A stretch of DNA of 64,000 nucleotides, taken from positions 22,850 to 86,849 of the forward strand of contig JAKVKU010000014.1 of the NCBI GenBank assembly GCA_022484695.1, given 5' to 3'. Positions 44,212 through 52,815 of this stretch are shown in pieces (the first letter of the stretch is position 1; the number at the start of each line of letters is the position of its first letter). The position numbers were made by a program, and so were the translations under genes. The notes below the pieces were generated by a model. The model did no database searches. It was not told where the DNA came from and saw only the letters and a program-made list of their open reading frames with translations. The DNA is from Lactobacillus sp. Its GTDB lineage: Bacteria > Bacillota > Bacilli > Lactobacillales > Lactobacillaceae.

Positions 44212-44322
44212 ATGTTAAATCGTAGAAGTTACTTATTTGGATGTATAAAACAGTGTCCAGGCAAAAAGGATCTGCTAACGAGTAATTGTCATTGGCAGAT
44301 CTTTTTTAATACGTTTATTTAA
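44212..44322 (+). CDS. Possible 36-residue peptide (doubtful)
   Basis: An ATG seven bases after a strong AAGGGGAG opens 36 codons with three Cys (C-I-K-Q-C and N-C-H-W). The 3' third of the frame lies inside an intrinsic terminator on the same strand, so most transcripts would end before the stop codon. No promoter could be assigned. It may be a decayed gene end or a small RNA with a chance frame. Confidence 0.25.
   Translation: MLNRRSYLFGCIKQCPGKKDLLTSNCHWQIFFNTFI
44269..44308 (+). terminator. Orphan plus-strand terminator
   Basis: GATCTGCTAACGA pairs with TCATTGGCAGATC (12 of 13 positions, one G-U), followed by six T. No established plus-strand gene precedes it, which implies a short transcript in the 44043-44308 gap. 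Confidence 0.75.
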
Positions 44323-44400
44323 ATTAAGGTTCTATAATTTTTCCCCAGGTCTTTTTCATCAATCTTTTCACGCTGAGGACTTTTGTCCCAGCACCCTTTA

Positions 44401-44943
44401 TCAATAGTGATCGGTAGTCTTGAGTAAGTATGCGGAACCATCTGGGTAAACGATATATTGGTTTATAAATGAACCGCTAACAGGACCTATTTGTTTGACC
44501 CGCCAAAAATCTGCTCCCCAATACTGATTTATGGCATGGTCTGTTAACCAGTAGAAATCCGGATAATTGCTGTCTCCATATTTGGCAATAACATTCAAAA
44601 TAGCATCAGGCTCATTGTCAACACGAACCCCTGCTTGATTACCTTGAATCCATTGATTGCCACCAGCCCAGTAATAAAAACCATCTTTACGTTTGGTATA
44701 GCCGTAGATTTGCCACTGCGTACCCTTGGGTAGGATGCGGTCAAACTCCTTATTTTCATCATTGCCAATAAATAAGTTAGCACCCCAAGTGCCATTAATC
44801 GTAGCTACAGAATCGTAATCATAGAATTGGTCAAAATTCCGATAACCCTCTGGGCCCACTGCTACAGCTGGTTGGGCTGGAATAAATATGCCAATCAATA
44901 AGAAGCTGAACAACAATAATGTGATAATTCTTCTATGTTTCAT
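44401..44943 (-). CDS. Small secreted protein, unknown function
   Basis: About 180 residues. I chose the ATG at 44943 (MKHRRIITLLLFSF), preceded by a G-rich ribosome-binding site; a signal peptide ends near residue 29 (A-V-A). The mature part has one SLAP/SH3-like element with YYWAGGNQWIQGNQAG and a C-terminal region containing FYWLTDHAINQYWGADFW. There are no catalytic motifs or anchors. It lies near another secreted repeat protein at 43269, from which it is separated by an orphan plus-strand unit. Confidence 0.75.
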   Translation of the reverse strand: MKHRRIITLLLFSFLLIGIFIPAQPAVAVGPEGYRNFDQFYDYDSVATINGTWGANLFIGNDENKEFDRILPKGTQWQIYGYTKRKDGFYYWAGGNQWIQGNQAGVRVDNEPDAILNVIAKYGDSNYPDFYWLTDHAINQYWGADFWRVKQIGPVSGSFINQYIVYPDGSAYLLKTTDHY

Positions 44944-45086
44944 AAACAGCCCCCCCAAACAGTCTACACACATTTTAATCTCAGTTTAAGACTACCAGTT
45001 TTATGAGAGATGGCAAGACTTAACAATAGTTTCTAGGTTTAAAAGCCAATATCCCACCACTTTTGAGCTGTCTGAACAGGATCCAC

Positions 45087-45147
45087 TACTTAAAATACAG
45101 GGAGCTTATGATGTCAGATAAAAAAATTTTCTTGTACTTAAAATACA
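45087..45147 (+). repeat. Direct repeat TACTTAAAATACA (two copies)
   Basis: Identical 13-mers lie at 45087-45099 and 45135-45147. The second sits in the palindrome CTTGTA-n7-TACAAG (45131-45149). Between them an ATG with GGGAG opens a 23-codon frame I do not call a gene. The rest of 44944-45398 is AT-rich and non-coding. Confidence 0.5.
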
Positions 45148-45296
45148 AGTTAGAAGATCAGTCAAGTATTCAAATTCAATAAATAACCTTCAAAAGTAAT
45201 CAAAAACAATTTGTTAATATATTAGCATACTAAAGTCACATATAATCTAAACGTTGTTATATTTGTTTTAGTGGCTTTGATTATTCTAAAATTATA

Positions 45297-45326
45297 TTGA
45301 CAGCGATTTCAAAAGAGGTATATCAT
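45297..45326 (+). promoter_or_regulatory. Promoter of the acid-sugar operon
   Basis: A consensus TTGACA at 45297-45302 is followed by TATATC (16-bp spacer) or TATCAT (18-bp spacer), about 75 bp ahead of the dehydrogenase gene. Confidence 0.5.
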
Positions 45327-45336
45327 CGATATCGTT

Positions 45337-45355
45337 GGTAGTTTTATATACTACC
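45337..45355. promoter_or_regulatory. Inverted repeat just downstream of the promoter
   Basis: GGTAGT and ACTACC are perfect 6-bp arms 7 bp apart, at the expected transcription start. This is a suitable place for a repressor operator. No regulator gene is in the operon. Confidence 0.4.
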
Positions 45356-45398
45356 GTTGGACAGTTCTTAAACATCAAAAAATACTGGAGGTTTTATT

Positions 45399-46301
45399 AT
45401 GGAACAAGTAGGTATTATTGGTTTAGGCATTATGGGTGCGCCCATGGCGGCGAATTTAGTGAAAGCCGGCTTTGAAGTTTTTGGGTATGATGTTTCCGTC
45501 CATGCTGTTGAAAAGGCCAAGGCCAGCGGAGTGAAGATTGTGGATTCCGCTCAAAAAGTTGGGGAACGCGCCCAATGGGTCATCACCATGTTACCTAACA
45601 CCAGCATCGTTGAAGAAGCTATTTTTGGCCACGATGGCTTAATTCATAGCTTACCAGCTGGTAGTACAGTCATTGATGAAAGCTCCATCACCCCAGTGGC
45701 TTCCAGAAATATTGGCGCCAAATTAGAGGAAAAACAAATCAATTTCTTGGATGCCCCAGTAAGCGGTGGTGAACCCGGGGCCATCTCCGGGGAATTAGCC
45801 ATCATGGTTGGCGGGGATGAAGCTGTATTTGCCCAGGCCAAGCCGATCTTTGATGCCATTGGTGGTGCCACAACCTTAGTCGGTGGCATCGGTGCTGGGA
45901 CCACCGCTAAATTAGCCAACCAAGTCATGGTCAATTTAAACATTGCCGCCATGTCGGAGGCTTTGGTCTTAGCCGCGAAATCGGGCATTGATATCGATAA
46001 AATGTACCAGGCCATCCGCTCCGGTTTAGCTGGCAGTAACGTTTTAGATGCCAAAGTGCCACTAATTTTGGACCGGAATTTTGAACCCGGGGGCAAAATT
46101 AGTATTAACATGAAAGACTTGACCAACGTGATGGCAACCGCCCACGATCTGGATGTCCCTATGCCCTTATCTAGTAGCTTGCTAGAGATATTCCACACCC
46201 TATCTGCCAATGGCCATATCAATGAAGACCATGGGGCCATCGTGAAATATTTTGAAAACTTGGCTAACGTGACAGTGACCAGAGAAACGGGGGCTAAATA
46301 A
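45399..46301 (+). CDS. NAD(P)-dependent 3-hydroxyacid dehydrogenase (GarR/LtnD family)
   Basis: 300 residues of the beta-hydroxyacid dehydrogenase family. The cofactor motif GLGIMGAPMAANLVKAG (about 7-23), substrate motif DAPVSGGEPGA (about 121-131) and catalytic Lys in AKLANQVMV (about 170-178) are present. Relatives are tartronate-semialdehyde reductase and L-threonate/D-threonate 2-dehydrogenase. The adjacent DUF1537 kinase favours oxidation of a four-carbon acid sugar to its 2-oxo form. Its stop overlaps the kinase start (TAATG). Confidence 0.9.
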   Translation: MEQVGIIGLGIMGAPMAANLVKAGFEVFGYDVSVHAVEKAKASGVKIVDSAQKVGERAQWVITMLPNTSIVEEAIFGHDGLIHSLPAGSTVIDESSITPVASRNIGAKLEEKQINFLDAPVSGGEPGAISGELAIMVGGDEAVFAQAKPIFDAIGGATTLVGGIGAGTTAKLANQVMVNLNIAAMSEALVLAAKSGIDIDKMYQAIRSGLAGSNVLDAKVPLILDRNFEPGGKISINMKDLTNVMATAHDLDVPMPLSSSLLEIFHTLSANGHINEDHGAIVKYFENLANVTVTRETGAK

Positions 46302-47725
46302 TGGGGGCGATTGCCAAGGATGACTTATTAAACAGCTTGCCCCAAGAAGATACGGCCGGTGCTGATAAACTGTTGCAAACTGCCTTAAAGGACTTTAACA
46401 AAAAAATCATTGTCTTGGATGATGATCCCACGGGCACTCAGACTGTTTTTGGCATCTCAGTTTACACCACCTGGGATGTGGCCGCTTTGCGCCAGGCCTT
46501 TGATGAATCCCAACAAATGTTTTATATTCTTACCAATTCCCGTAGCTTAACCAGGGTTGATACGATTGCATTGCACAAAACAATTGCCCAAAATATCGCC
46601 CAAGTGAGCCAGGAAAAAGCCACTGATTTCATTATCGTCAGTCGCAGTGATTCGACGTTGCGGGGGCATTACCCCACGGAAACACTGACTTTAAAAAATG
46701 AGCTAGAAGCCCATACTGACAAACACTTCGATGGGGAAATTATCATGCCCTTCTTTTTGGAGGGTGGTCGTTATACCATCAATGACATCCATTACGTGGC
46801 CGATGGCAATCAATTGATCCCTGCGGGGGAAACGGAATTTGCCCAGGACCGGACCTTTGGCTATCATAATTCAAATCTAAAACTTTGGGTTGAAGAGAAA
46901 ACAAAGGGCGCCTATCCGGCTAACGCCGTTCAAAGTATTACCATCCCCGAAGAGCGTCAATTGGATCTGGCTAAAATCACGGCAAACTTGATGACTGTGA
47001 CGGATTTTAATAAGGTCATTGTCAATACCGCCAGCTACGGGGATGCCAAAGTCGCGGTAGCCGCCATTGTAACAGCCATGAACCAGGGGAAAAACTTTAT
47101 GTTCCGTACCGCCGCCGCTTTCACCAAATTGGTGGGTGGCATCCCTGATAAACCCCTGCTGACCCGGCAAGATATCACCGATACAACCGTCACAAACGGC
47201 GGCCTGATTATTGTGGGCTCCCATGTGCAAAAAACAACGGACCAACTCAAAAGTTTACAGGAACTGCCAAATTTAATCAGTATTCAATTTGATACTAATC
47301 TAGTGGTTGAGCCGGCTAAGATGCAAATCGAATTCCAGCGGGTCTTAGATTTTACCGAAAAAAATCTCAAAGCCGGCCACAATGTGGTGGTTTACACCAA
47401 TCGCAAACGTTTGGACTTAGGCCCAGGCCGCCAGGAAGAAGAACTCCAGCTCTCCGTGAAAATTTCCAATTACGTGACTCAAATCGTTGAGCAGCTCCAG
47501 GTCAAACCTAGCTTTATTATCGCCAAAGGTGGTATCACTTCCAGCGATGTGGCCACCAAGGGGCTAGGCATCAAACGGGCTCAAGTGGCTGGCCAAGTGC
47601 AGCCAGGGATCCCAGTTTGGCTCACGGGACCGGAAACGAAATTCCCCAATATTGCTTACGTTATCTTTCCGGGTAACGTTGGCGCTGAAGACACCCTCAA
47701 AAAAGTTGTCGCCCAACTTTCCTAG
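46301..47725 (+). CDS. DUF1537-family four-carbon acid sugar kinase
   Basis: 474 residues. The N-terminal substrate domain begins near residue 38 with IVLDDDPTGTQTVFG and includes SRSDSTLRGHYPTE (about 114-127). The C-terminal nucleotide-binding domain includes IIAKGGITSSDVATKGL (about 406-422) and FPGNVGAEDT. DUF1537 proteins were shown to be kinases such as 3-oxo-tetronate 4-kinase (OtnK) and D-threonate/D-erythronate 4-kinases. The exact sugar acid cannot be read from sequence. It is coupled to the dehydrogenase and to a GntP permease. Confidence 0.9.
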   Translation: MGAIAKDDLLNSLPQEDTAGADKLLQTALKDFNKKIIVLDDDPTGTQTVFGISVYTTWDVAALRQAFDESQQMFYILTNSRSLTRVDTIALHKTIAQNIAQVSQEKATDFIIVSRSDSTLRGHYPTETLTLKNELEAHTDKHFDGEIIMPFFLEGGRYTINDIHYVADGNQLIPAGETEFAQDRTFGYHNSNLKLWVEEKTKGAYPANAVQSITIPEERQLDLAKITANLMTVTDFNKVIVNTASYGDAKVAVAAIVTAMNQGKNFMFRTAAAFTKLVGGIPDKPLLTRQDITDTTVTNGGLIIVGSHVQKTTDQLKSLQELPNLISIQFDTNLVVEPAKMQIEFQRVLDFTEKNLKAGHNVVVYTNRKRLDLGPGRQEEELQLSVKISNYVTQIVEQLQVKPSFIIAKGGITSSDVATKGLGIKRAQVAGQVQPGIPVWLTGPETKFPNIAYVIFPGNVGAEDTLKKVVAQLS

Positions 47726-47741
47726 TCAGGAGTGAATAAAC

Positions 47742-49061
47742 GTGCCCGTAATTATCATTATCGTTGGCGTACTTTTATTACTGCTGTTGATGGTTGTCTT
47801 AAAAATTAACGCTTTCCTAGCTTTGATCATCACCGCTTTATTCGTGGGAGTAGCCGAGGGGATGAGCTTAGACCAAGCCATTGCCTCCGTGGAAAAAGGC
47901 CTGGGTTCAACCCTAGGCTCCTTAGCCCTGGTTTTGGGCTTTGGGGCAATGTTGGGAAAATTACTGGCAGATTCCGGAGCCGCCCAAAGAATCGCTGAAA
48001 CCTTAGTGACTGGATTTGGCAAAAAACATATCCAATGGGCCGCCCTTTTAACAGCCTTTATTGTGGGCTTAGCCATGTTCTACGAAACTGGTTTTGTGAT
48101 TTTGATTCCCTTAGTTTTCTCAATTGCCCTGGAAGCTGGCGTGCCCATCTTGTACATTGGGATCCCAGTCACTGCTGCTTTAATTACCATGCATGGCCTA
48201 GTGCCGCCCCATCCCGGTCCAGTGGCTATCGCCCAGATTTTTCATGCTAATTTAGGTATCACCATGTTGATCGGCATTACCATTGCCATCCCGGCAATTG
48301 TCATTGGCGGGATTTACTATGCCCGCCTATTACCAAGGGATTCTTTGAACACTGAAATTCCTGAAGCCTTATTTAAGCCCACCCACTTTAAAGATGACGA
48401 AATGCCCAGCTTTGGCATTAGCATCTTTACGGCCATTATTCCGGTCTTATTGATGTCCATCTACGCCTTTTTTGAAATCGTCTTTCCCAAATCTAATTTA
48501 ATGTTCTTATTTAAATTCATCGGGAATCCAGCCATTGCCCTGTTGATTTCCGTCTTGGTGGCTATCTTCACCTTTGGCTTAAATCGGGGTAAGAGTATCA
48601 AATCGGTGATGGACTCAATTGCCCAATCTATTAGTTCCATCGCCATGATCCTCCTGATTATCGGCGGTGGCGGTGGTTTCAAACAAGTACTTGTGGATAG
48701 TCATGTGGATAAGTATATTGCTGATTTGATGGGCCAAACCCACTTATCCCCAATTCTGTTAGCCTGGTTATTAGCGGCTGCATTGCGGCTATCTTTAGGC
48801 TCAGCTACCGTTGCGGGGATGACCGCTGCGGGTATCGTGGGGCCACTAATTGCCCTGGATCACATTAGCCCTGAGCTGATGGTCTTGGCAATTGGAGCCG
48901 GCAGCATCACTTTTTCCCATGTGAACGATGCGGGTTTTTGGATTTATAAAGAGTATTACAACCTAAGTATTGGCCAAACCATTAAAACCTGGTCAGTTAT
49001 CACCACCATCGTTTCCGTAGTTGGTTTAGGTGGTGTGCTGGTGTGGCAAACCATTCTTTGA
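47742..49061 (+). CDS. GntP-family sugar-acid permease
   Basis: 439 residues, almost entirely hydrophobic, with family landmarks MHGLVPPHPGPVAIAQIF (about 148-165) and GSITFSHVNDAGFWIYKEYY (about 387-406). GntP carriers import gluconate and related sugar acids with protons. It is the last gene of the three-gene operon, with a GTG start after AGGAG. It probably supplies the substrate of the dehydrogenase and kinase. Confidence 0.93.
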   Translation: MPVIIIIVGVLLLLLLMVVLKINAFLALIITALFVGVAEGMSLDQAIASVEKGLGSTLGSLALVLGFGAMLGKLLADSGAAQRIAETLVTGFGKKHIQWAALLTAFIVGLAMFYETGFVILIPLVFSIALEAGVPILYIGIPVTAALITMHGLVPPHPGPVAIAQIFHANLGITMLIGITIAIPAIVIGGIYYARLLPRDSLNTEIPEALFKPTHFKDDEMPSFGISIFTAIIPVLLMSIYAFFEIVFPKSNLMFLFKFIGNPAIALLISVLVAIFTFGLNRGKSIKSVMDSIAQSISSIAMILLIIGGGGGFKQVLVDSHVDKYIADLMGQTHLSPILLAWLLAAALRLSLGSATVAGMTAAGIVGPLIALDHISPELMVLAIGAGSITFSHVNDAGFWIYKEYYNLSIGQTIKTWSVITTIVSVVGLGGVLVWQTIL

Positions 49062-49093
49062 GCAAACGCCTGTTGATAATTCAAGACCGTATA

Positions 49094-49124
49094 AAAGCAT
49101 TCGATTGACTTCGAATGCTTTTTG
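49094..49124. terminator. Bidirectional terminator
   Basis: AAAGCATTCGA pairs with TCGAATGCTTT. T runs on both strands close the acid-sugar operon (plus) and the eight-gene minus-strand operon. Confidence 0.88.
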
Positions 49125-49136
49125 CTTACTCACTAT

Positions 49137-50135
49137 TTAATGAACATCAAGGGTCTGGGCATCTTGGCAAAGCGCTAAACTTTTATCCAAGGCCTGGGTC
49201 ACCATATTTTCAACAGCTGGCTTGGTATAAAACGCCATATGGGGTGCCAGCAAGACGTCATCCCGCTGCATTAGGGCCCGTAGATATAAATCATCAATTT
49301 TGCGCTGGCTGTAATCTTGGCCAAAGTATGGTGCTTCGTTGTCATAAGTATCTAAAGCACAGCCAGCGATGATATGTTGATCCAAGGCGGTTAATAGGGC
49401 TTGGGTGTCCACCAGGGAACCCCGGGCCATATTCAATAAAATCATCCCCGGCTTCATGGCTTGAAAAGCCGCTGTATCAATCAACCTAGTATTTTCCGCC
49501 GTGCCAGGGATGTGCAAGGTGAGCACATCGCAGCGGCGATACAGTTCAGGCAACTGGTCAACATATTGTACACCTTGGGCCGCCAGATTATGGTGATGAC
49601 TGTAGGCTAAAATATGCACATCAAATCCCTTTAAAATGGCAATAACTGCCGCGCCGATGCGCCCGGTGCCAATGACCCCCACCGTTTTACCGGCTAATTC
49701 CTCCCCTAAAAATGGCGTCCAGCGAAAATCGCCCTTTTTAAAAGCGGCATTGAACCGGGCTGACTGGCGCAGTAATTGCAACAACTGTAAAATCGTAAAT
49801 TCCGCCACGGATCTGGGAGAATAACTGGGGACGTTGGCCAACTGTAAACCAAATTGGGTGATTGCCAACCCATCAATATTCTCAACGCCAACGGCCCGCA
49901 CGATCAGGTTGGCCACGTGTAATTGCGCCAAGGTTTCAATGATGGTCGCATCCACGGGTTGGGTTTGCAATAAAATCACGCTGTGACTGCCCGCGGCCAA
50001 GGTGGCCGTTGCAACTGTCAAATCAGCTTTAATCAGTTGAACTTGTTCTGCGGGATGGGCTTGTTGCCATTGCTGAAAGTAAGCAACTTCATCATCCCGG
50101 ACACTATATGCTGTGATTGCCATGAGCTGCACCAC
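49137..50135 (-). CDS. D-lactate-dehydrogenase-like D-2-hydroxyacid dehydrogenase
   Basis: 332 residues. Rossmann motif VGVIGTGRIGAAVI (about 150-163), catalytic Arg in NMARGSLVDT, Glu in DNEAPYFG, and His in LAPHMAFYTKPAVENMV match the LdhD/hydroxyisocaproate group. It would reduce pyruvate or another 2-oxoacid with NADH. As the last gene of the operon, 5 bp after an aldehyde dehydrogenase, it may recycle the NADH formed there or act on a 2-oxoacid made by the aminotransferase (inference). Confidence 0.9.
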   Translation of the reverse strand: MVQLMAITAYSVRDDEVAYFQQWQQAHPAEQVQLIKADLTVATATLAAGSHSVILLQTQPVDATIIETLAQLHVANLIVRAVGVENIDGLAITQFGLQLANVPSYSPRSVAEFTILQLLQLLRQSARFNAAFKKGDFRWTPFLGEELAGKTVGVIGTGRIGAAVIAILKGFDVHILAYSHHHNLAAQGVQYVDQLPELYRRCDVLTLHIPGTAENTRLIDTAAFQAMKPGMILLNMARGSLVDTQALLTALDQHIIAGCALDTYDNEAPYFGQDYSQRKIDDLYLRALMQRDDVLLAPHMAFYTKPAVENMVTQALDKSLALCQDAQTLDVH

Positions 50136-50140
50136 CTTTT

Positions 50141-51508
50141 TTATTTAAAAACCACAATTTTTTGATTGGTGAATTCGTATAAGCCTAAATCACTCATCTC
50201 CCGGCCGTAACCGGAATTCTTAACACCACCAAAGGGCAGTTCTGGGTAGGCACCGGACGGTTGATTGATAAAGACCTGCCCCGTTTCTAATTGGGAAGCC
50301 ACTTCATGGGCATGGGTGGTGTCTTTTGAATAAACCGCGCCCGCCAACCCAAAATTGGAATCATTGGCCAACTTGATCAGGGCTTGGTCATCAGGCACCA
50401 CATAAACCTGGGCCACGGGGCCAAAGAATTCTTGATAAAAAGCGGGATTATCCGGGGTAATATCGGTCAAAATGGCGGGGGCAAAGAAGTTCCCCAGCCC
50501 AGCTACCTGACCCCCGGCCACTAACGCCCTGGCCCCATGGGCTAAGGCCTGGTCCAACTGGCTTTGTAGTTGGTCACTGGCTCCTTTTGACGCTAAGGGC
50601 GCCAATGTGGTGGTAGCCGCCAAGGGGTCGCCCAACACTTGATTTTGGAAGGTGGCTTCAATACCCGCGATAAAGTCCGCCGCTACATCTTGTTGGACAA
50701 TGTAACGTTTAGCCGAGGTACACACTTGCCCGGCATTACGTAGTCGGGCGGCGGTGGCGTCTTGCACGGCTAAATCAATATCGGCATCCTTTAACACTGC
50801 AAAAACATCATTACCACCCAGTTCCATGGTGGATTTCACCAAGTTCTGGCCAGCTAAAGCGGCAATTTGACGCCCCACTGCTTCAGACCCGGTTAGCGCC
50901 ACACCCTGGACTCGCTTATCCGTCAAAATGTTTGCGATTTGATCATAACTCACAAATAAATTCTGAAAGGCTCCGGGCTCAATGCCAGCCTGTAACAGCA
51001 CCTTCTCAAAATGGGCCGCACACCCAGCCACGATGCTGGCATGCTTTAACACCACCGGATTACCCACTAAAAAGTTAGGGGCAAACACCCGCATCACTTG
51101 GGAATAAGGAAAATTCCAAGGTTCAATGCTCAATACAATGCCAATGGCATCTTGTTGTAACAGGGCTTGCCGGCTACCGCCGTAAATATAGGGTTTGGGC
51201 TCTAACAAACTGGCGCCGGTACTGGCATAATATTGGGCAAGTTTCGCGCAAAGTTCGATCTCACCCTTGGCTTCTTTTGGCAGTTTCCCCATATTTAAAG
51301 TCGCGGTTTGCGCCAGTTCCGCGCTGTTGGCCCGCAAACTTTCAGCAACCAATTGTAATTGGGCCGCCCGTTCCTCAACGGGGACTTGCTTTTGGCGGTT
51401 ATAAAAATCCGCGGCCACCGCTAATTTTTCCATCACTTCCGTATCGCTGGCCAAAGGATAGGTCTGGATAACCTTTTCGGTATAAGGATTAACGACTTGA
51501 TATGCCAT
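50141..51508 (-). CDS. gabD: NAD(P)-dependent aldehyde dehydrogenase (succinate-semialdehyde dehydrogenase-like)
   Basis: 455 residues, GabD/Sad type. The catalytic Glu is in KSTMELGGND (about 223-232), the Cys in NAGQVCTSAKRY (about 257-268), the cofactor region is SIEPWNFPYSQVMR, and PELPFGGVKNSGYGRE is near the C-terminus. It oxidises a semialdehyde to the acid. Overlap with the upstream aminotransferase gene (20 bp) indicates that it takes that enzyme's product. Succinate semialdehyde or glutamate semialdehyde are the leading options. Confidence 0.88.
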   Translation of the reverse strand: MAYQVVNPYTEKVIQTYPLASDTEVMEKLAVAADFYNRQKQVPVEERAAQLQLVAESLRANSAELAQTATLNMGKLPKEAKGEIELCAKLAQYYASTGASLLEPKPYIYGGSRQALLQQDAIGIVLSIEPWNFPYSQVMRVFAPNFLVGNPVVLKHASIVAGCAAHFEKVLLQAGIEPGAFQNLFVSYDQIANILTDKRVQGVALTGSEAVGRQIAALAGQNLVKSTMELGGNDVFAVLKDADIDLAVQDATAARLRNAGQVCTSAKRYIVQQDVAADFIAGIEATFQNQVLGDPLAATTTLAPLASKGASDQLQSQLDQALAHGARALVAGGQVAGLGNFFAPAILTDITPDNPAFYQEFFGPVAQVYVVPDDQALIKLANDSNFGLAGAVYSKDTTHAHEVASQLETGQVFINQPSGAYPELPFGGVKNSGYGREMSDLGLYEFTNQKIVVFK

Positions 51509-52793
51509 TGCCCACCTCCAATTCTGCCTGAACCTCAGCTAAGCTGGTGGCTAAAATCCCGTAGGCTTGATCAATTTCAGTTTCAGTGACCACTAACGGT
51601 GGGATAAACCGAATCACTTCATGAGAAACACCACAAGTCAATAAAATCAGATGATGGTCCAAAGCTTTGGCCACGACTTTGGCCACTAATTCTGGTGCCA
51701 ACAGCCCGCCGTAGTCCTTAAACTGCAGCCCAATCATGAGCCCTAAGCCCCGGACATCTTTGATCATGGGGTATTGGCCCTGCAATGTCTGCAACTTGGC
51801 CATAAAGTAAGCCCCGGTTTGCCGGACATGGGCCAAAAAGTCGGCATCCATGATGTCTAACACGGCACATCCTGCGGCACAAGCTAAAGGATTGCCCCCA
51901 AAAGTTCCCCCATGGGTCCCCGGTGTCCACTGGTCCATCAGCGCTGACTTGGCCAGTACAGCACTCAAGGGCAAGCCATTGGCGATCCCTTTGGCCGCAG
52001 TCAAGATATCCGGGGTGACCCCATATTGTTCAAAGGCAAACCAAGTGCCGGTGCGCCCATAGCCGCTTTGCACCTCATCAAAAATCAATAAAATCCCCTG
52101 GGCCTGGCAGATAGCTTGGAGTTTTTCAAGAAAGACTTTTGGTGCTGGGATATAACCCCCTTCGCCTTGCACCGGTTCCACCACGATACAGGCCACTTGA
52201 TCAGCGGCGATGGTGGTTTTGAAAAGCTGCCGCAACTGCTGTATGCACCGGTCACTTTCTTGATCCGCCGTTAAGTCGGTGTTATAAATATCGGGGAAGT
52301 CCACATGGTACACCGGCGGCAGCATCCCCTGGTAGTTCTCATGGTAAATGGCCCCGGAAGCGGTCATGGACGTGGTCAACATGGTGCGGCCATGAAAGGA
52401 GCCGGTAAAGGCAATGACCCCATCGCGATGGGTCACTTGCATGGCCAGCTTCACCGCCCCTTCGTTAGCTTCGGCCCCACTATTGGAAAAGTAAACCTTA
52501 TAGTCCCCGCCCAAGCGTTGGGTCATTTTCTCAGCCAGCTGAATGTATGAGGGGTAGTACACCACATTATGACCCCCATGGATCAGCTCATGGAGTTGAG
52601 CGTCAACGGCAGCCACCACTTGGGGATTGTTGTGACCACAGTTCACCACCCCCACACCGGCGGCAAAATCCAGGTAATCCACGCCGGCCTCATCGGTGAG
52701 ATGCAGCCCCGAGCCTCTGACAATGCCTAATTTGGTGGCACGTTGGGCCACTGGGGGTAAAACTTTTAAAGATCGTTCATATAATGATGTCAT
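51489..52793 (-). CDS. Class III aminotransferase (GABA/ornithine type)
   Basis: 434 residues. The ATG at 52793 (MTSLYERSLKVLPP) lies behind GGAGG. PLP-binding features are intact: SGAEANEGAVKLA, SFHGRTMLTTSMT, LLIFDEVQSGYGRTG and the Schiff-base Lys in LTAAKGIANGLPL (about 268-280). Such enzymes move the omega-amino group of GABA, ornithine, acetyl- or succinyl-ornithine to a 2-oxoacid, giving a semialdehyde. The context with a guanidine-group hydrolase upstream and an aldehyde dehydrogenase downstream places it in the middle of the pathway. Confidence 0.9.
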   Translation of the reverse strand: MTSLYERSLKVLPPVAQRATKLGIVRGSGLHLTDEAGVDYLDFAAGVGVVNCGHNNPQVVAAVDAQLHELIHGGHNVVYYPSYIQLAEKMTQRLGGDYKVYFSNSGAEANEGAVKLAMQVTHRDGVIAFTGSFHGRTMLTTSMTASGAIYHENYQGMLPPVYHVDFPDIYNTDLTADQESDRCIQQLRQLFKTTIAADQVACIVVEPVQGEGGYIPAPKVFLEKLQAICQAQGILLIFDEVQSGYGRTGTWFAFEQYGVTPDILTAAKGIANGLPLSAVLAKSALMDQWTPGTHGGTFGGNPLACAAGCAVLDIMDADFLAHVRQTGAYFMAKLQTLQGQYPMIKDVRGLGLMIGLQFKDYGGLLAPELVAKVVAKALDHHLILLTCGVSHEVIRFIPPLVVTETEIDQAYGILATSLAEVQAELEVGNGISSR

Positions 52794-52815
52794 TAACAAG
52801 CCTCCTGTTGTTAAC

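Noticed and set aside
45108..45182. Short 24-codon frame with GGGAG upstream
   Set aside because: Too short and AT-rich, no terminator or conservation evidence; kept only as part of the direct-repeat observation.
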